This document shows positions 1 through 6,539 of a DNA stretch of 12,085 nucleotides, piece after piece (positions within the stretch are counted from its first letter, which is position 1; the number at the start of each line of letters is the position of its first letter). Source of the stretch: Methanomassiliicoccaceae archaeon UBA537 (GTDB lineage Archaea > Thermoplasmatota > Thermoplasmata > Methanomassiliicoccales > Methanomethylophilaceae); NCBI GenBank assembly GCA_002504495.1, contig DATC01000114.1, positions 5,916 to 18,000 on the forward strand, read 5' to 3'. The notes under the pieces were generated by a model that saw only the letters and a list, made by a program, of their open reading frames with translations, was not told the DNA's origin and did not search any database. The translations under genes were made by a program, and so were the position numbers.

Positions 1-1517
1 CCGCCCGATATGTCTTCTAAAGTGGATGGAAGAGAGACGGTGAAGCTGTTCGTGACGTTCCGGAATCTTGCATCCAATTTCTTTATCCCCTCTGGAATAA
101 CCACCTCTCCGGACAAATCAGGAGGCACGTAAACGACTGAAATGCGTTCAGAGCCTTCAAGTTCGAAAACCCATCCATCATATCCGGAAGGGGATGCCTC
201 GAATCTTCCTGAACCATTCGTAGATTGAATATCGATATCAGCACTGCTCTGATTGATCCAATTATACGGCAGCACTTCGACATCTCTGAACGGTAAATAC
301 ACATATTTCAGAGCGCTGGAAGAGATCGCTCCTGACCCTATATATTTGAGTCCGTTGGCATCGGAATCGCTGTACACCTTTGACAAGGAAGAACAGACGA
401 ATGCGCTCCAATCCACCTTTTCCAACTTATCCGGAAGACGTACCTCGGTCAAGGCTGTTCCGGAGAATGCGTTAGCTCCTATTACACGTATGTGATCGCT
501 TAACCGTACGAAGGATAACCTGCTATCATTGAGAAAGGCATTATTAGGAATATCCGCTTCAAAATCAGAAGAGAAAATAGCTCCGATAATCGAACTGTTG
601 CCGATAAATCTGCCTTTCTCTATCGACGTAAACGCGCCTTCTGCTATCGAGGTGACCTTGTATTCCTTTCCGACCGTTACGGAAGACGGTATGAGGAGAA
701 CAGCATCCCCGTTGCAATCGACACTGGTTATGCTGATTCCATCCCCGTCGAGCTTGCATCTCAATACATAGTCGAAAGATCCTTCGGGACCCTCCGCCCT
801 GCATGATACATAAACAATTCCGCCCGATTCCGTGAACGATTTCACCGCCAAGGTGTAATCACCGAAATCCGAAGACGTGTATTCCACGGAGAACAGGCAT
901 ACAGCTTCAGATGTTTTCTTCCCTGCTACATCGAAGGAGACGGATGCTGTATAGTCTCCTAATTGCAGCGTTCCGGTGCATATAGCCAACTTGAAGCTGC
1001 CGTCAGAGGAGATTGCAGAATAACCCGAGGATATCAAAGAATCTGATGATGCTATGCGACAAGTGAGGTATCCCGATTCGTATCCTGCCGGTGCGATACC
1101 GCTGATGGTAACAGTTCCCTCGGAATATACCGCGCTGATCTTCGCATCCGATGACCCTACGATGAAATCTGCAACGTGCTTCTCGGATTGAAGACCGATA
1201 GCAGTAAAACTCGCTATGATGGCGTATCTTCCTTCAGACAGGATGCCTGTAGCGACACGACAACCGAAGGAACATTCCGAAGAGATCGGAGAGTATGTCC
1301 TGGAGACCGTGGAACCACCCGGTGCGATGATCTCGAACGAAACATAACCTCCTGCGAAGGTCGCGGACGATTCTCCGCCGATCTCCACCACGCCATCTTC
1401 GTACGATGCGACAATCGAAGAATCGGATATCGCATCGACATGCCCCCCCCCTGATGCGACAAGGACGGAGCAAAGAAGCGTCGCGAAGACCGCGAACAAC
1501 AATACTCTCCGATGCAT
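1..1517 (-). CDS. BspA-like leucine-rich-repeat surface protein (3' part cut off by the window edge)
   Basis: The frame is open from ATG at 1517 to the window edge: 505 codons with no stop, so the C-terminus is missing. Residues 1 to about 28 form a signal peptide (MHRRVLLFAVFATLLCSVLV, then a Ser-Gly-Gly-Gly stretch). Residues about 32-120 and 124-211 align as two copies of one beta-sandwich-like domain; both end in an 'ISS..SF....TG.L..G.Y...ASF' pattern followed by a Ser-Glu motif. From about residue 283 the pattern 'YKVTSIAEGAF', 'VIGANAFSGTALTEVRLPD' and 'KLEKVDWSAF' is typical of BspA-type (LRR_5) repeats. The start follows GGGTGA, which overlaps the upstream gene's stop 9 bp away, so the two genes are probably cotranscribed. 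The family is usually exported and adhesive; a role in host or particle contact is inference. No anchor can be seen because the end is absent. Confidence 0.8.
   Translation of the reverse strand, partial: MHRRVLLFAVFATLLCSVLVASGGGHVDAISDSSIVASYEDGVVEIGGESSATFAGGYVSFEIIAPGGSTVSRTYSPISSECSFGCRVATGILSEGRYAIIASFTAIGLQSEKHVADFIVGSSDAKISAVYSEGTVTISGIAPAGYESGYLTCRIASSDSLISSGYSAISSDGSFKLAICTGTLQLGDYTASVSFDVAGKKTSEAVCLFSVEYTSSDFGDYTLAVKSFTESGGIVYVSCRAEGPEGSFDYVLRCKLDGDGISITSVDCNGDAVLLIPSSVTVGKEYKVTSIAEGAFTSIEKGRFIGNSSIIGAIFSSDFEADIPNNAFLNDSRLSFVRLSDHIRVIGANAFSGTALTEVRLPDKLEKVDWSAFVCSSLSKVYSDSDANGLKYIGSGAISSSALKYVYLPFRDVEVLPYNWINQSSADIDIQSTNGSGRFEASPSGYDGWVFELEGSERISVVYVPPDLSGEVVIPEGIKKLDARFRNVTNSFTVSLPSTLEDISG
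1443..1451. repeat. Homopolymer run of nine C (nine G on the coding strand)
   Basis: Nine consecutive C on the plus strand encode Gly-Gly-Gly (residues 23-25) just after the signal-peptide hydrophobic core of the 1-1517 gene. At nine G the frame is open. Gain or loss of one base would put the rest of the protein out of frame. It is the longest homopolymer I noticed in the window. Confidence 0.9.
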
Positions 1518-1526
1518 TGTGTGCAC

Positions 1527-3008
1527 TCACCCTGTGATGACTACCTCTTTCTGATTCAGACAGGTGACGCCGTCCGCTGCGAAGACCTGAACCAGATATG
1601 AGACGGGAGAACCGAAGGTCATCGAAGTCTCGAACGAAACCTGATAACTGTCTGAATATACAGGTATGCTGAAAGAGCCCGTAGCGAATCTGTCACCGTC
1701 ATCTCCGGAATATCTGACATAGATGGAGATCTTCGCAGGCACCTTCCCGTCGGTCGGCTTTCCTTCTAGATCGACATCTATGCTGATCTTGGAACCTGAA
1801 ACGGTATGCTCCGCCTTGATCGACGGGATGCACTTCTCGAAGACAGCGGTTATTTTGACTTCGTGCGCGGGCATCGTGAATCTGTACCCGTCCGATCCCG
1901 AGATGGTCTGACTCGTCTCTCCGTAGCTGTATCTGAGCTCCTTGAGATAGTATCCCTCGGAAGGAGTTGCCTGGACGACGACAATCTGACCTTCGGCAGC
2001 CCTGTCATCTACTTTTACAGTTCCTCCTTCGTTTGCGGCAAGTGTGATCTGGTAAGAGGGATTGCCGATGACGTGGACAAGTGCCAACTCATCCACAGCA
2101 ACTTTATTCGCAACAACACCGTTATTGAGATAATCGTTCCAATACGGTGAGTTCACATCGATGATGAAATTGATCCTACTGAGTTTCTTCAGAGTACCGC
2201 TTAATTCCGCAGGAACAACGGAATTCGCGGAAAAGTGAAGATTGAGATTTGTGCAGTTATTCTCAGTCGGATTGAATTTACTGCTACTGGAATACAAGAG
2301 CGTCGTCGGAATTACGGTCGAACTGGTAGATTCCAGATAGACATCCATTGAGGAGTTAACCGCCGTCGCAGCTGCAATTTTGGCAGGAAGCTTCACATTG
2401 CTCGAAAGAAAATGAACTTCAGGGATATTGATAGCACCATCATAGAATCTTACCAGGTTGCCAGTGCCAAATACAGGTTCACCTGTAAAAACCAGTTTCA
2501 AAAATGAATCATCCCTGACACTAATCTGTGAAACAGAAGGATTACCTTGGATGATTAATGTCTTTACAGTTTTAGTGGAGAACGCCTCAATTGCTTTACA
2601 TGTAAACTCTTGTATTCTCTGAGTTCCCTCTTCATTCACCGTCTTGGAAAAGGACTGAGGAATTACCACAACCTCATTATCATATCCATCGACAAACGCC
2701 AACGTATTCGTCTTCACTATAAAGTTCGTTCCGCTATAGTCTATTTTTAAAGTATATTTGGAAATCTTCTTGCCGTTCTCGCTAACGACAAACGGTACAC
2801 GATCTACGGGTTTAAGCCCGTCTGGATAATCTTTTGAATTAGGCACCTTAACAGTATCTTTTGCAATGTCGCCATCGACCTCTACCGAATAATCAAACTG
2901 ACTATGACTAGGATCTGTTCCATCTGCATTGCTCACGGCAATTTCCGAGATGACACAGAAAGACAATCCGATTGCAATGATTATTGCACATAATGTTATT
3001 TTCTTCAT
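1527..3008 (-). CDS. Secreted surface protein with InlB-type B-repeat and degenerate LRR region
   Basis: The product is a 493-residue exported protein. The frame is open from 3131, but I chose ATG at 3008. It follows a GGTGGT ribosome-binding site and starts a classic signal peptide (MKKITLCAIIIAIGLSFCVI, cleavage near residue 28), whereas the 41 extra residues have no signal features. Residues about 130-310 contain irregular 'L.I.G.PS...I.V.DDSFLKLVF' units resembling BspA-like leucine-rich repeats. Residues 318-391 ('ITLAANEGGTVKVDDRA', 'ATPSEGYYLKELRYSYG', 'RFTMPAHEVKITAVFE') match the divergent InlB B-repeat domain. Residues 395-493 look like a terminal Ig-like beta domain. No C-terminal membrane anchor is visible. 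The next surface gene starts 9 bp downstream. The first two thirds of the gene are much more AT-rich than the last third. Function beyond a surface or adhesive role is unknown. Confidence 0.8.
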   Translation of the reverse strand: MKKITLCAIIIAIGLSFCVISEIAVSNADGTDPSHSQFDYSVEVDGDIAKDTVKVPNSKDYPDGLKPVDRVPFVVSENGKKISKYTLKIDYSGTNFIVKTNTLAFVDGYDNEVVVIPQSFSKTVNEEGTQRIQEFTCKAIEAFSTKTVKTLIIQGNPSVSQISVRDDSFLKLVFTGEPVFGTGNLVRFYDGAINIPEVHFLSSNVKLPAKIAAATAVNSSMDVYLESTSSTVIPTTLLYSSSSKFNPTENNCTNLNLHFSANSVVPAELSGTLKKLSRINFIIDVNSPYWNDYLNNGVVANKVAVDELALVHVIGNPSYQITLAANEGGTVKVDDRAAEGQIVVVQATPSEGYYLKELRYSYGETSQTISGSDGYRFTMPAHEVKITAVFEKCIPSIKAEHTVSGSKISIDVDLEGKPTDGKVPAKISIYVRYSGDDGDRFATGSFSIPVYSDSYQVSFETSMTFGSPVSYLVQVFAADGVTCLNQKEVVITG

Positions 3009-3163
3009 AAACCACCATCGCTGCAACCCGATGAAACGAATAATGTTGGTAGCACCGTCCCCTTGAAATCGCGACACTCGACAGGAAAACGGCTTGGAAT
3101 CATACAAATAACTCCAATATAGAGGCTTCATTGAAACTATTATAGAATTGAATTCATAATAGG

Positions 3164-3207
3164 TATCTTCAATGATCTGAATCTATCGATCCAGGTCATT
3201 GAAGATA
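3164..3207. repeat. Perfect 12-bp inverted repeat, possible operator or RNA hairpin
   Basis: TATCTTCAATGA at 3164-3175 is the exact reverse complement of TCATTGAAGATA at 3196-3207. After one mismatch the pairing continues for three bases (CTG at 3177-3179 with CAG at 3192-3194). The octamer TCATTGAA occurs a third time at 3128-3135, where TTCATTGAA is itself an odd-centred palindrome. The repeat lies 156-199 bp upstream of the 3008 start. That suits a regulator site or a long-leader hairpin; the choice is open. Confidence 0.7.
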
Positions 3208-3236
3208 CTGTGTTCATCCAACAAGCACTCTTTACC

Positions 3237-3288
3237 TTGAATCATGCAATATAGTGCACGATTCACTTACATTATTGAATCATGGAAT
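3237..3288. repeat. Imperfect 14-bp direct repeat
   Basis: TTGAATCATG is followed by one variable base and AAT at 3237-3250 and again at 3275-3288, so 13 of 14 bases match, with a 38-bp period. The repeat lies between the terminator-like hairpin and the 12-bp inverted repeat. Its role is unknown. Confidence 0.65.
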
Positions 3289-3331
3289 CCGCTACAGATT
3301 CTGATTACTGTCTCCTTCAATCGAGTTGCAA

Positions 3332-3351
3332 GAAGGGGAATAGTCCCCTTC
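3332..3351 (-). terminator. Terminator-like hairpin after the 3358-4401 gene
   Basis: Arms GAAGGGGA (3332-3339) and TCCCCTTC (3344-3351) pair perfectly over 8 bp around a 4-base loop. It begins 6 bp beyond the stop codon of the minus-strand gene. No clear T run follows on that strand, so it may be an mRNA 3'-end stabiliser and not an intrinsic terminator. Confidence 0.5.
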
Positions 3352-3357
3352 GTTTAT

Positions 3358-4401
3358 TCAGGCCGTTCCTTCCGAATAGATGAGAGAATACAAATTCATC
3401 GTATTGGGCGCCCCGGAAACAGGACTATAATAGCCCAAGACGAAATCGCTCTTCACATCATTCGATGCGACACCATCGTCGGAGAACGATGTGTACTGGG
3501 TCCACCAACTGTAAATGTCGTTAGACCAGTCATCATCACCCTTGTTATCGAGGAGTGCGGTACCAAGACCGAACATGTTGTACATCCAACTGTAGTTGGA
3601 CAGATAGGACCCGTTGTTGTATCCGGGAACATCCTCCACAGCTGAGATGTTGCTGTCTCCTATAGCATCCTTCAAAGCCAGGTAGAGATCCGAACCATAG
3701 CCCTGAATCGTTATGCCGTTGGAGAGAGTATCCTTCGTGACGCTGGGAAGGTTGTTCACAGAGAGCTCTCCTCCCTCGGCCTGAGAAACACGATCGAGAA
3801 GGTCGTCAACATCATCGCTCTCGATCTTGATGAAGAACGATGCGCGGAATGCAGAGTTGTTCTGGATTTCGGAGAGCGAAACGACAGAGGCGAGCCCCGT
3901 CACAGGAAGCGATGCAATGGCATCCTGAGCCTCGGCTTCGGTTCCATAATACAGCGCGATGTTCGCGGTCCTGTACGTCGCATTGTAGTCGGCATAGGGC
4001 TTGTACAGCCCGAGGGCGTCGTTCGGACCGAGTGTCCAAGCGCTGCCGGTTGCAGGGTAATAGATGACGTTCCACTTCGAGGTGCTGTCCTCGGTCTTCT
4101 CGCCGAGGGTCGTGATGTTTCCGTAGTTGACATTGATGTTCTTGTACCCGTATGACTCGGTGTAGGTCGCCGAATCGATGACCAGAGCCAGGTTGTTGGA
4201 GCTTGCATAGCTCGTGATCGCTATGCAGGCATCGTACGCGGCAACAGACTGAGCATTGCTCCAGCCGTCGCCGTCATTCACATACACATTGAACTGCCCC
4301 TGTACTCCGGCGGTCGACTCGACATCCGAAGCGAGGGGGATTATCCCTATCGCGGCGATCATCGCAATGACCGCGGCGAATACTATCGCTTTCTTACTCA
4401 T
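3358..4401 (-). CDS. Secreted protein of unknown function with two related halves
   Basis: The product is a 347-residue protein with a signal peptide (MSKKAIVFAAVIAMIAAIGI, cleavage near residue 25-31). The ATG follows a strong GGAGGT site, and an exact TTTATATA box lies about 105 bp upstream. The mature part is acidic and rich in Tyr, Trp, Asn and Ser. Residues about 45-150 and 235-330 appear to be two divergent copies of one domain. Each has a helix ('AYDACIAITSYA' / 'LYLALKDAIGD'), a Tyr/Asn-rich segment, a central Trp ('SKWNVIYYPATGSAWTLGP' / 'NDIYSWWTQYTSFSDDG') and a 'D..LG.Y.P' ending. The layout recalls DUF4430/transcobalamin-C-like modules, but I cannot confirm that. No membrane anchor or catalytic motif is visible. 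It is followed by a hairpin and is probably a single-gene transcript. A ligand- or cofactor-binding extracellular role is only a guess. Confidence 0.75.
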   Translation of the reverse strand: MSKKAIVFAAVIAMIAAIGIIPLASDVESTAGVQGQFNVYVNDGDGWSNAQSVAAYDACIAITSYASSNNLALVIDSATYTESYGYKNINVNYGNITTLGEKTEDSTSKWNVIYYPATGSAWTLGPNDALGLYKPYADYNATYRTANIALYYGTEAEAQDAIASLPVTGLASVVSLSEIQNNSAFRASFFIKIESDDVDDLLDRVSQAEGGELSVNNLPSVTKDTLSNGITIQGYGSDLYLALKDAIGDSNISAVEDVPGYNNGSYLSNYSWMYNMFGLGTALLDNKGDDDWSNDIYSWWTQYTSFSDDGVASNDVKSDFVLGYYSPVSGAPNTMNLYSLIYSEGTA

Positions 4402-4503
4402 TCGGTTTACCTCCTCTCCATTTCAGCTTTTCATACACGTTCGTTATGCTGCACATGGCCCGACACTTCTCCTTCTTCGGGTAATTGATACTCGGTTTGC
4501 AAA

Positions 4504-4514
4504 GTATATAAAAC
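4504..4514 (-). promoter_or_regulatory. Archaeal TATA box for the 3358-4401 gene
   Basis: On the minus strand 4512-4505 reads TTTATATA, an exact match to the archaeal TATA consensus. Transcription would start about 25 bp downstream, near 4482, giving a leader of about 80 nt that ends in the strong GGAGGT ribosome-binding site. Confidence 0.6.
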
Positions 4515-4569
4515 ACGATGCACAATTATGCCCAACAATACATCCAACCAAAAATAGCGTGATTTCTCC

Positions 4570-4588
4570 ATTGGATGAAACATCCAAT
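4570..4588. repeat. 8-bp inverted repeat, candidate operator
   Basis: ATTGGATG (4570-4577) and CATCCAAT (4581-4588) are perfect reverse complements around AAA. A further half-site CATCCAA lies at 4541-4547, 40 bp from the right-hand half-site. The sites sit between the two divergent TATA boxes, a natural place for a regulator acting on one or both genes. Confidence 0.5.
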
Positions 4589-4627
4589 AGTCGCATGGAA
4601 TTGGCGACATCCCCTCCATGGACGACA

Positions 4628-4644
4628 GTATTAAATATTAATAC
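4628..4644 (+). promoter_or_regulatory. TATA-like palindrome upstream of trmJ
   Basis: GTATTAA (4628-4634) and TTAATAC (4638-4644) are inverted around ATA, making an AT-only core. It lies 73-89 bp before the trmJ ATG and is the best plus-strand TATA candidate. The implied start near 4660 gives a leader of about 55 nt. No clear Shine-Dalgarno sequence precedes the trmJ ATG. Confidence 0.4.
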
Positions 4645-4716
4645 GGAAGCGAACTATAATGAACGAAGAATGCCTCCGACGCCAATTGTAAGTACGGATT
4701 CTCCCGTCGGCCGACC

Positions 4717-5439
4717 ATGGCAGAATACAGGATCGTCCTCGTAGGACCGAAATTCCCCGGAAACGTCGGAGCCGTGGCGCGCTCCATGGCCAACTTCGGC
4801 CTCCGCGACCTCGTCCTCGTCAACCCCTCCTGCGAGCTCGACGACGACGCCTACCGCAGATCGAAGCACGGCTCGTTCATCCTCGACTCGGCCAGGGCCG
4901 TCGGCACCCTCGAAGAGGCCCTGGACGGATGCTTCCTCGTCGCCGGAACCAGCGGAGTGACCACCAAGGGCGACAGCAACTACACCCGCATACCCGTTCC
5001 CGTGAGGGAGTTCGCCGAGAGTACCAGGGGATACGGCGACAGGATCGCCCTCGTCTTCGGCAGGGAGGACATAGGACTCCTACAGGAGGAGCTGGAGAAG
5101 TGCGACGTCCTCGTCTGGGTGCCGACCTCCGACGACTTCCCCATCCTCAACCTCTCTCATGCGGCCACCATAGCCATGTACGAGATGTACCAGGCCGACC
5201 ACGTGCCGAGGCGCACCCTCCCCGCCAGCAGGGAGCAGAAGGAGAGGATGTTCTCCACGTTCGACGACCTCATGGAGGAGGTCGCCTATCCTGTGAACAG
5301 GCGCCACGGGACGAGGGTCATGTTCAGACGCATGATGGGCCGCTCCATCCCCTCGGAGTACGAGTTCCGCACGATCATGGGGGTCTTCGCCGATGCGGTG
5401 AAGATCATCCGCAACGGCAGACCCTGGGAGAAGAAGGAG
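4717..5439 (+). CDS. trmJ: TrmJ-like SPOUT tRNA 2'-O-methyltransferase (no stop at the expected end)
   Basis: Proteins of this family use S-adenosylmethionine to methylate the 2'-O of a tRNA anticodon-loop residue (position 32). The three SPOUT knot motifs are present: 'FPGNVGAVARSMANFGL' (13-29), 'ALVFGREDIGLLQEEL' (111-126) and 'PILNLSHAATIAMYEMYQ' (142-159). A helical C-terminal domain ends in 'FADAVKIIRNGRPWEKK' (224-240). The ATG at 4717 begins directly with the first beta strand ('MAEYRIVLVG'). The coordinates given cover the recognisable protein of about 241 residues, the usual family length. The frame does not stop there: it stays open to a stop at 6004-6006 (429 codons), running antisense through the FtsZ-like gene in sequence that does not look like protein. 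The family call is firm; the methylated position is inferred from the family. Confidence 0.85.
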
Positions 5440-5442
5440 CGA

Positions 5443-6246
5443 TCGGGCGAGAGGAGCGAACACGACGACCCTGTTGGTGTCGGGGTCGTCCCTCCTGAAC
5501 ACGTCGGGCAGGATGCCCGTCCTGAACACGGCCGCCGCCCTGATCTGGTTGATCTCGGCTCCGGTGCATCCGGAGCCGACGGCGACCACCAGCTTCCCTA
5601 TCGACGGCGCCATCGGGAACGCCACCTTCCTCAGAGCCGCGCCCACCGCGTCGGACATCATCATGGTGTTGACATAGGCGAAGGTGTACCTCGGACGCGA
5701 GAAGGTGGAGAAGAACGGCCCGTCCAGCAGCTGCAGCACGCAGTCCAATGCGAACGCGGTCGCGTGGGACAGGATCCTGAACACGGAATCGAACCTCGAA
5801 TCGGGATCGCTCGTGTCCAGGGCGGACTGGACGTCCAATGCGACGACGCGATCGATTACCCCGTCCAGCTCCGCGAGCTGCTCCATGGCCGGAGGCCGGC
5901 GGATATCGAATTCGGGAGGTATCCCCACGACGGCCACGGTCCTGCATCCGTGGGACGATGCTGCGACCAGCACCTCGCGGAGATTCTCCGTGGATCCTCC
6001 GCCTAGGAAAGCGAAGACGACCGCGACGCGGACCCCTTCGAGAACGGATGGAATCCCATCGACGGAACGCATGGGATCCTCGCCCATGGGATCGCCGTCC
6101 GGATCGAACACGACCGTGCGGAGACGCGAGGTGGGATGATCGCGCATCAGCGATCTCGCCGCGCCGCCGCATACGAGGAGGACCGCATCGTCCAAGTCTC
6201 TCACCGGAGTTCGCCCTGTCGCGCAGATAGCGGTCGGCGGCCGCAC
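5443..6246 (-). CDS. FtsZ/tubulin-superfamily-like protein, degenerate (no stop at the expected end)
   Basis: The order of motifs fits the FtsZ fold. There is a Rossmann start ('AVLLVCGGAARSLMRD', residues 21-36 from the GTG at 6246). The strand 'VAVVFAFLGGGSTENLREVL' sits where FtsZ has the GTP-binding GGGTGTG loop. 'TVAVVGIPPEFDIRRPPAM' with 'LDGVIDRVVALD' resembles the FtsZ 'PF.fEG' and 'vDt.ivi' region. The C-terminal strands are 'GKLVVAVGSGCTGAEINQI' and 'NRVVVFAPL'. The GTP loop is altered to GGGSTEN and no NxDFAD catalytic loop is seen, so GTPase activity is doubtful. Starts in this frame are GTG at 6246 or GTG at 6204, and the RHH frame upstream may feed into it by a frameshift. The frame passes the expected end near 5443 and stays open to 5080, antisense to trmJ. 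Many archaea keep an FtsZ gene next to the secE-rpl12 block, which supports the call. Confidence 0.5.
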
Positions 6247-6475
6247 GGACCATGTCGTCGAGTCCTCTGCCGTCGGGCGTCAGATCGGCGATGTCCACGA
6301 CCTCCTCCACATCGTAGAGCGGAGCGACCCCGTCGGCGACCCTGCCCTCCGCATAGGAGTCCAGGACCTTCCGGACGGCTTCGGACAGGGATACGAACTC
6401 GCCCTCGGCCACGAGGGCGCGATAGACGGCCAGGGTATCCGCGGAGAGCCTCAGAACCATCTTCTCTTCGGTCAT
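6202..6475 (-). CDS. Ribbon-helix-helix (CopG/Arc-like) domain, frame-disrupted or fused to the FtsZ-like part
   Basis: The ATG at 6475 has GAGG about 8 bases upstream and lies 64 bp after the rpl12 stop. Residues 2-44 fit a ribbon-helix-helix DNA-binding fold: a short strand ('KMVLRLSAD'), helix A ('TLAVYRALVAEGE') and helix B after 'FVSLSEAVRKVLDSYAEG'. Residues 45-92 form an acidic linker with a predicted helix ('LDDMVRAAADRYLRDRA'). The coordinates cover the part that looks like protein. The same frame stays open to 5405 (356 codons), but after about residue 92 it becomes Arg/Gly/Ser-rich and reads like a shadow, while the frame one base over carries the FtsZ-like protein. Either one RHH-FtsZ-like protein has been split by a one-base change near 6204, or these are two overlapping genes. 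DNA binding is inferred from the fold only. Confidence 0.55.
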
Positions 6476-6517
6476 GCGGATGCCTCGTCAGAATATGAAA
6501 GGTAAAGGGTTTGGGGT

Positions 6518-6537
6518 GGGTTCCGAAGACGGAACCC
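6518..6537 (-). terminator. Hairpin terminator after rpl12
   Basis: GGGTTCCG (6518-6525) and CGGAACCC (6530-6537) pair perfectly over 8 bp with a 4-base loop. On the minus strand the hairpin begins 2 bp after the rpl12 stop and is followed by C- and T-rich sequence (CTTTACCTTTC) without a long T run. It probably ends the L1-L10-L12 transcript. Confidence 0.6.
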
Positions 6538-6539
6538 GA

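Larger units (their letters stand above)
3009..3357. other. AT-rich intergenic region with inverted and direct repeats
   Basis: This 349-bp region lies between two minus-strand surface genes. I see no convincing gene in it. It holds the terminator-like hairpin of the upstream gene (3332-3351), a 14-bp imperfect direct repeat (3237-3250 and 3275-3288), a perfect 12-bp inverted repeat (3164-3207), and an extra copy of the octamer TCATTGAA at 3128-3135. TATA-like stretches on the minus strand (around 3137-3147 and 3110-3121) could drive the 3008 gene, but none is an exact consensus. The plus-strand open frame starting at 3244 mostly lies antisense to the 3358-4401 gene and was discarded. Confidence 0.6.
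4402..4716. other. Divergent intergenic region between the secreted-protein gene and trmJ
   Basis: This 315-bp region contains the promoters of both divergent genes. It has an exact minus-strand TATA box (4505-4512), a hairpin-forming inverted repeat (4570-4588), a plus-strand TATA-like palindrome (4628-4644) and a 10-bp palindrome GTCGGCCGAC (4706-4715) directly before the trmJ start. I found no supportable small gene in it. Confidence 0.6.

Noticed and set aside
3009..3131. N-terminal extension of the 1527-3008 gene starting at 3131
   Set aside because: The extra 41 residues precede a textbook signal peptide that has its own ATG and ribosome-binding site at 3008.
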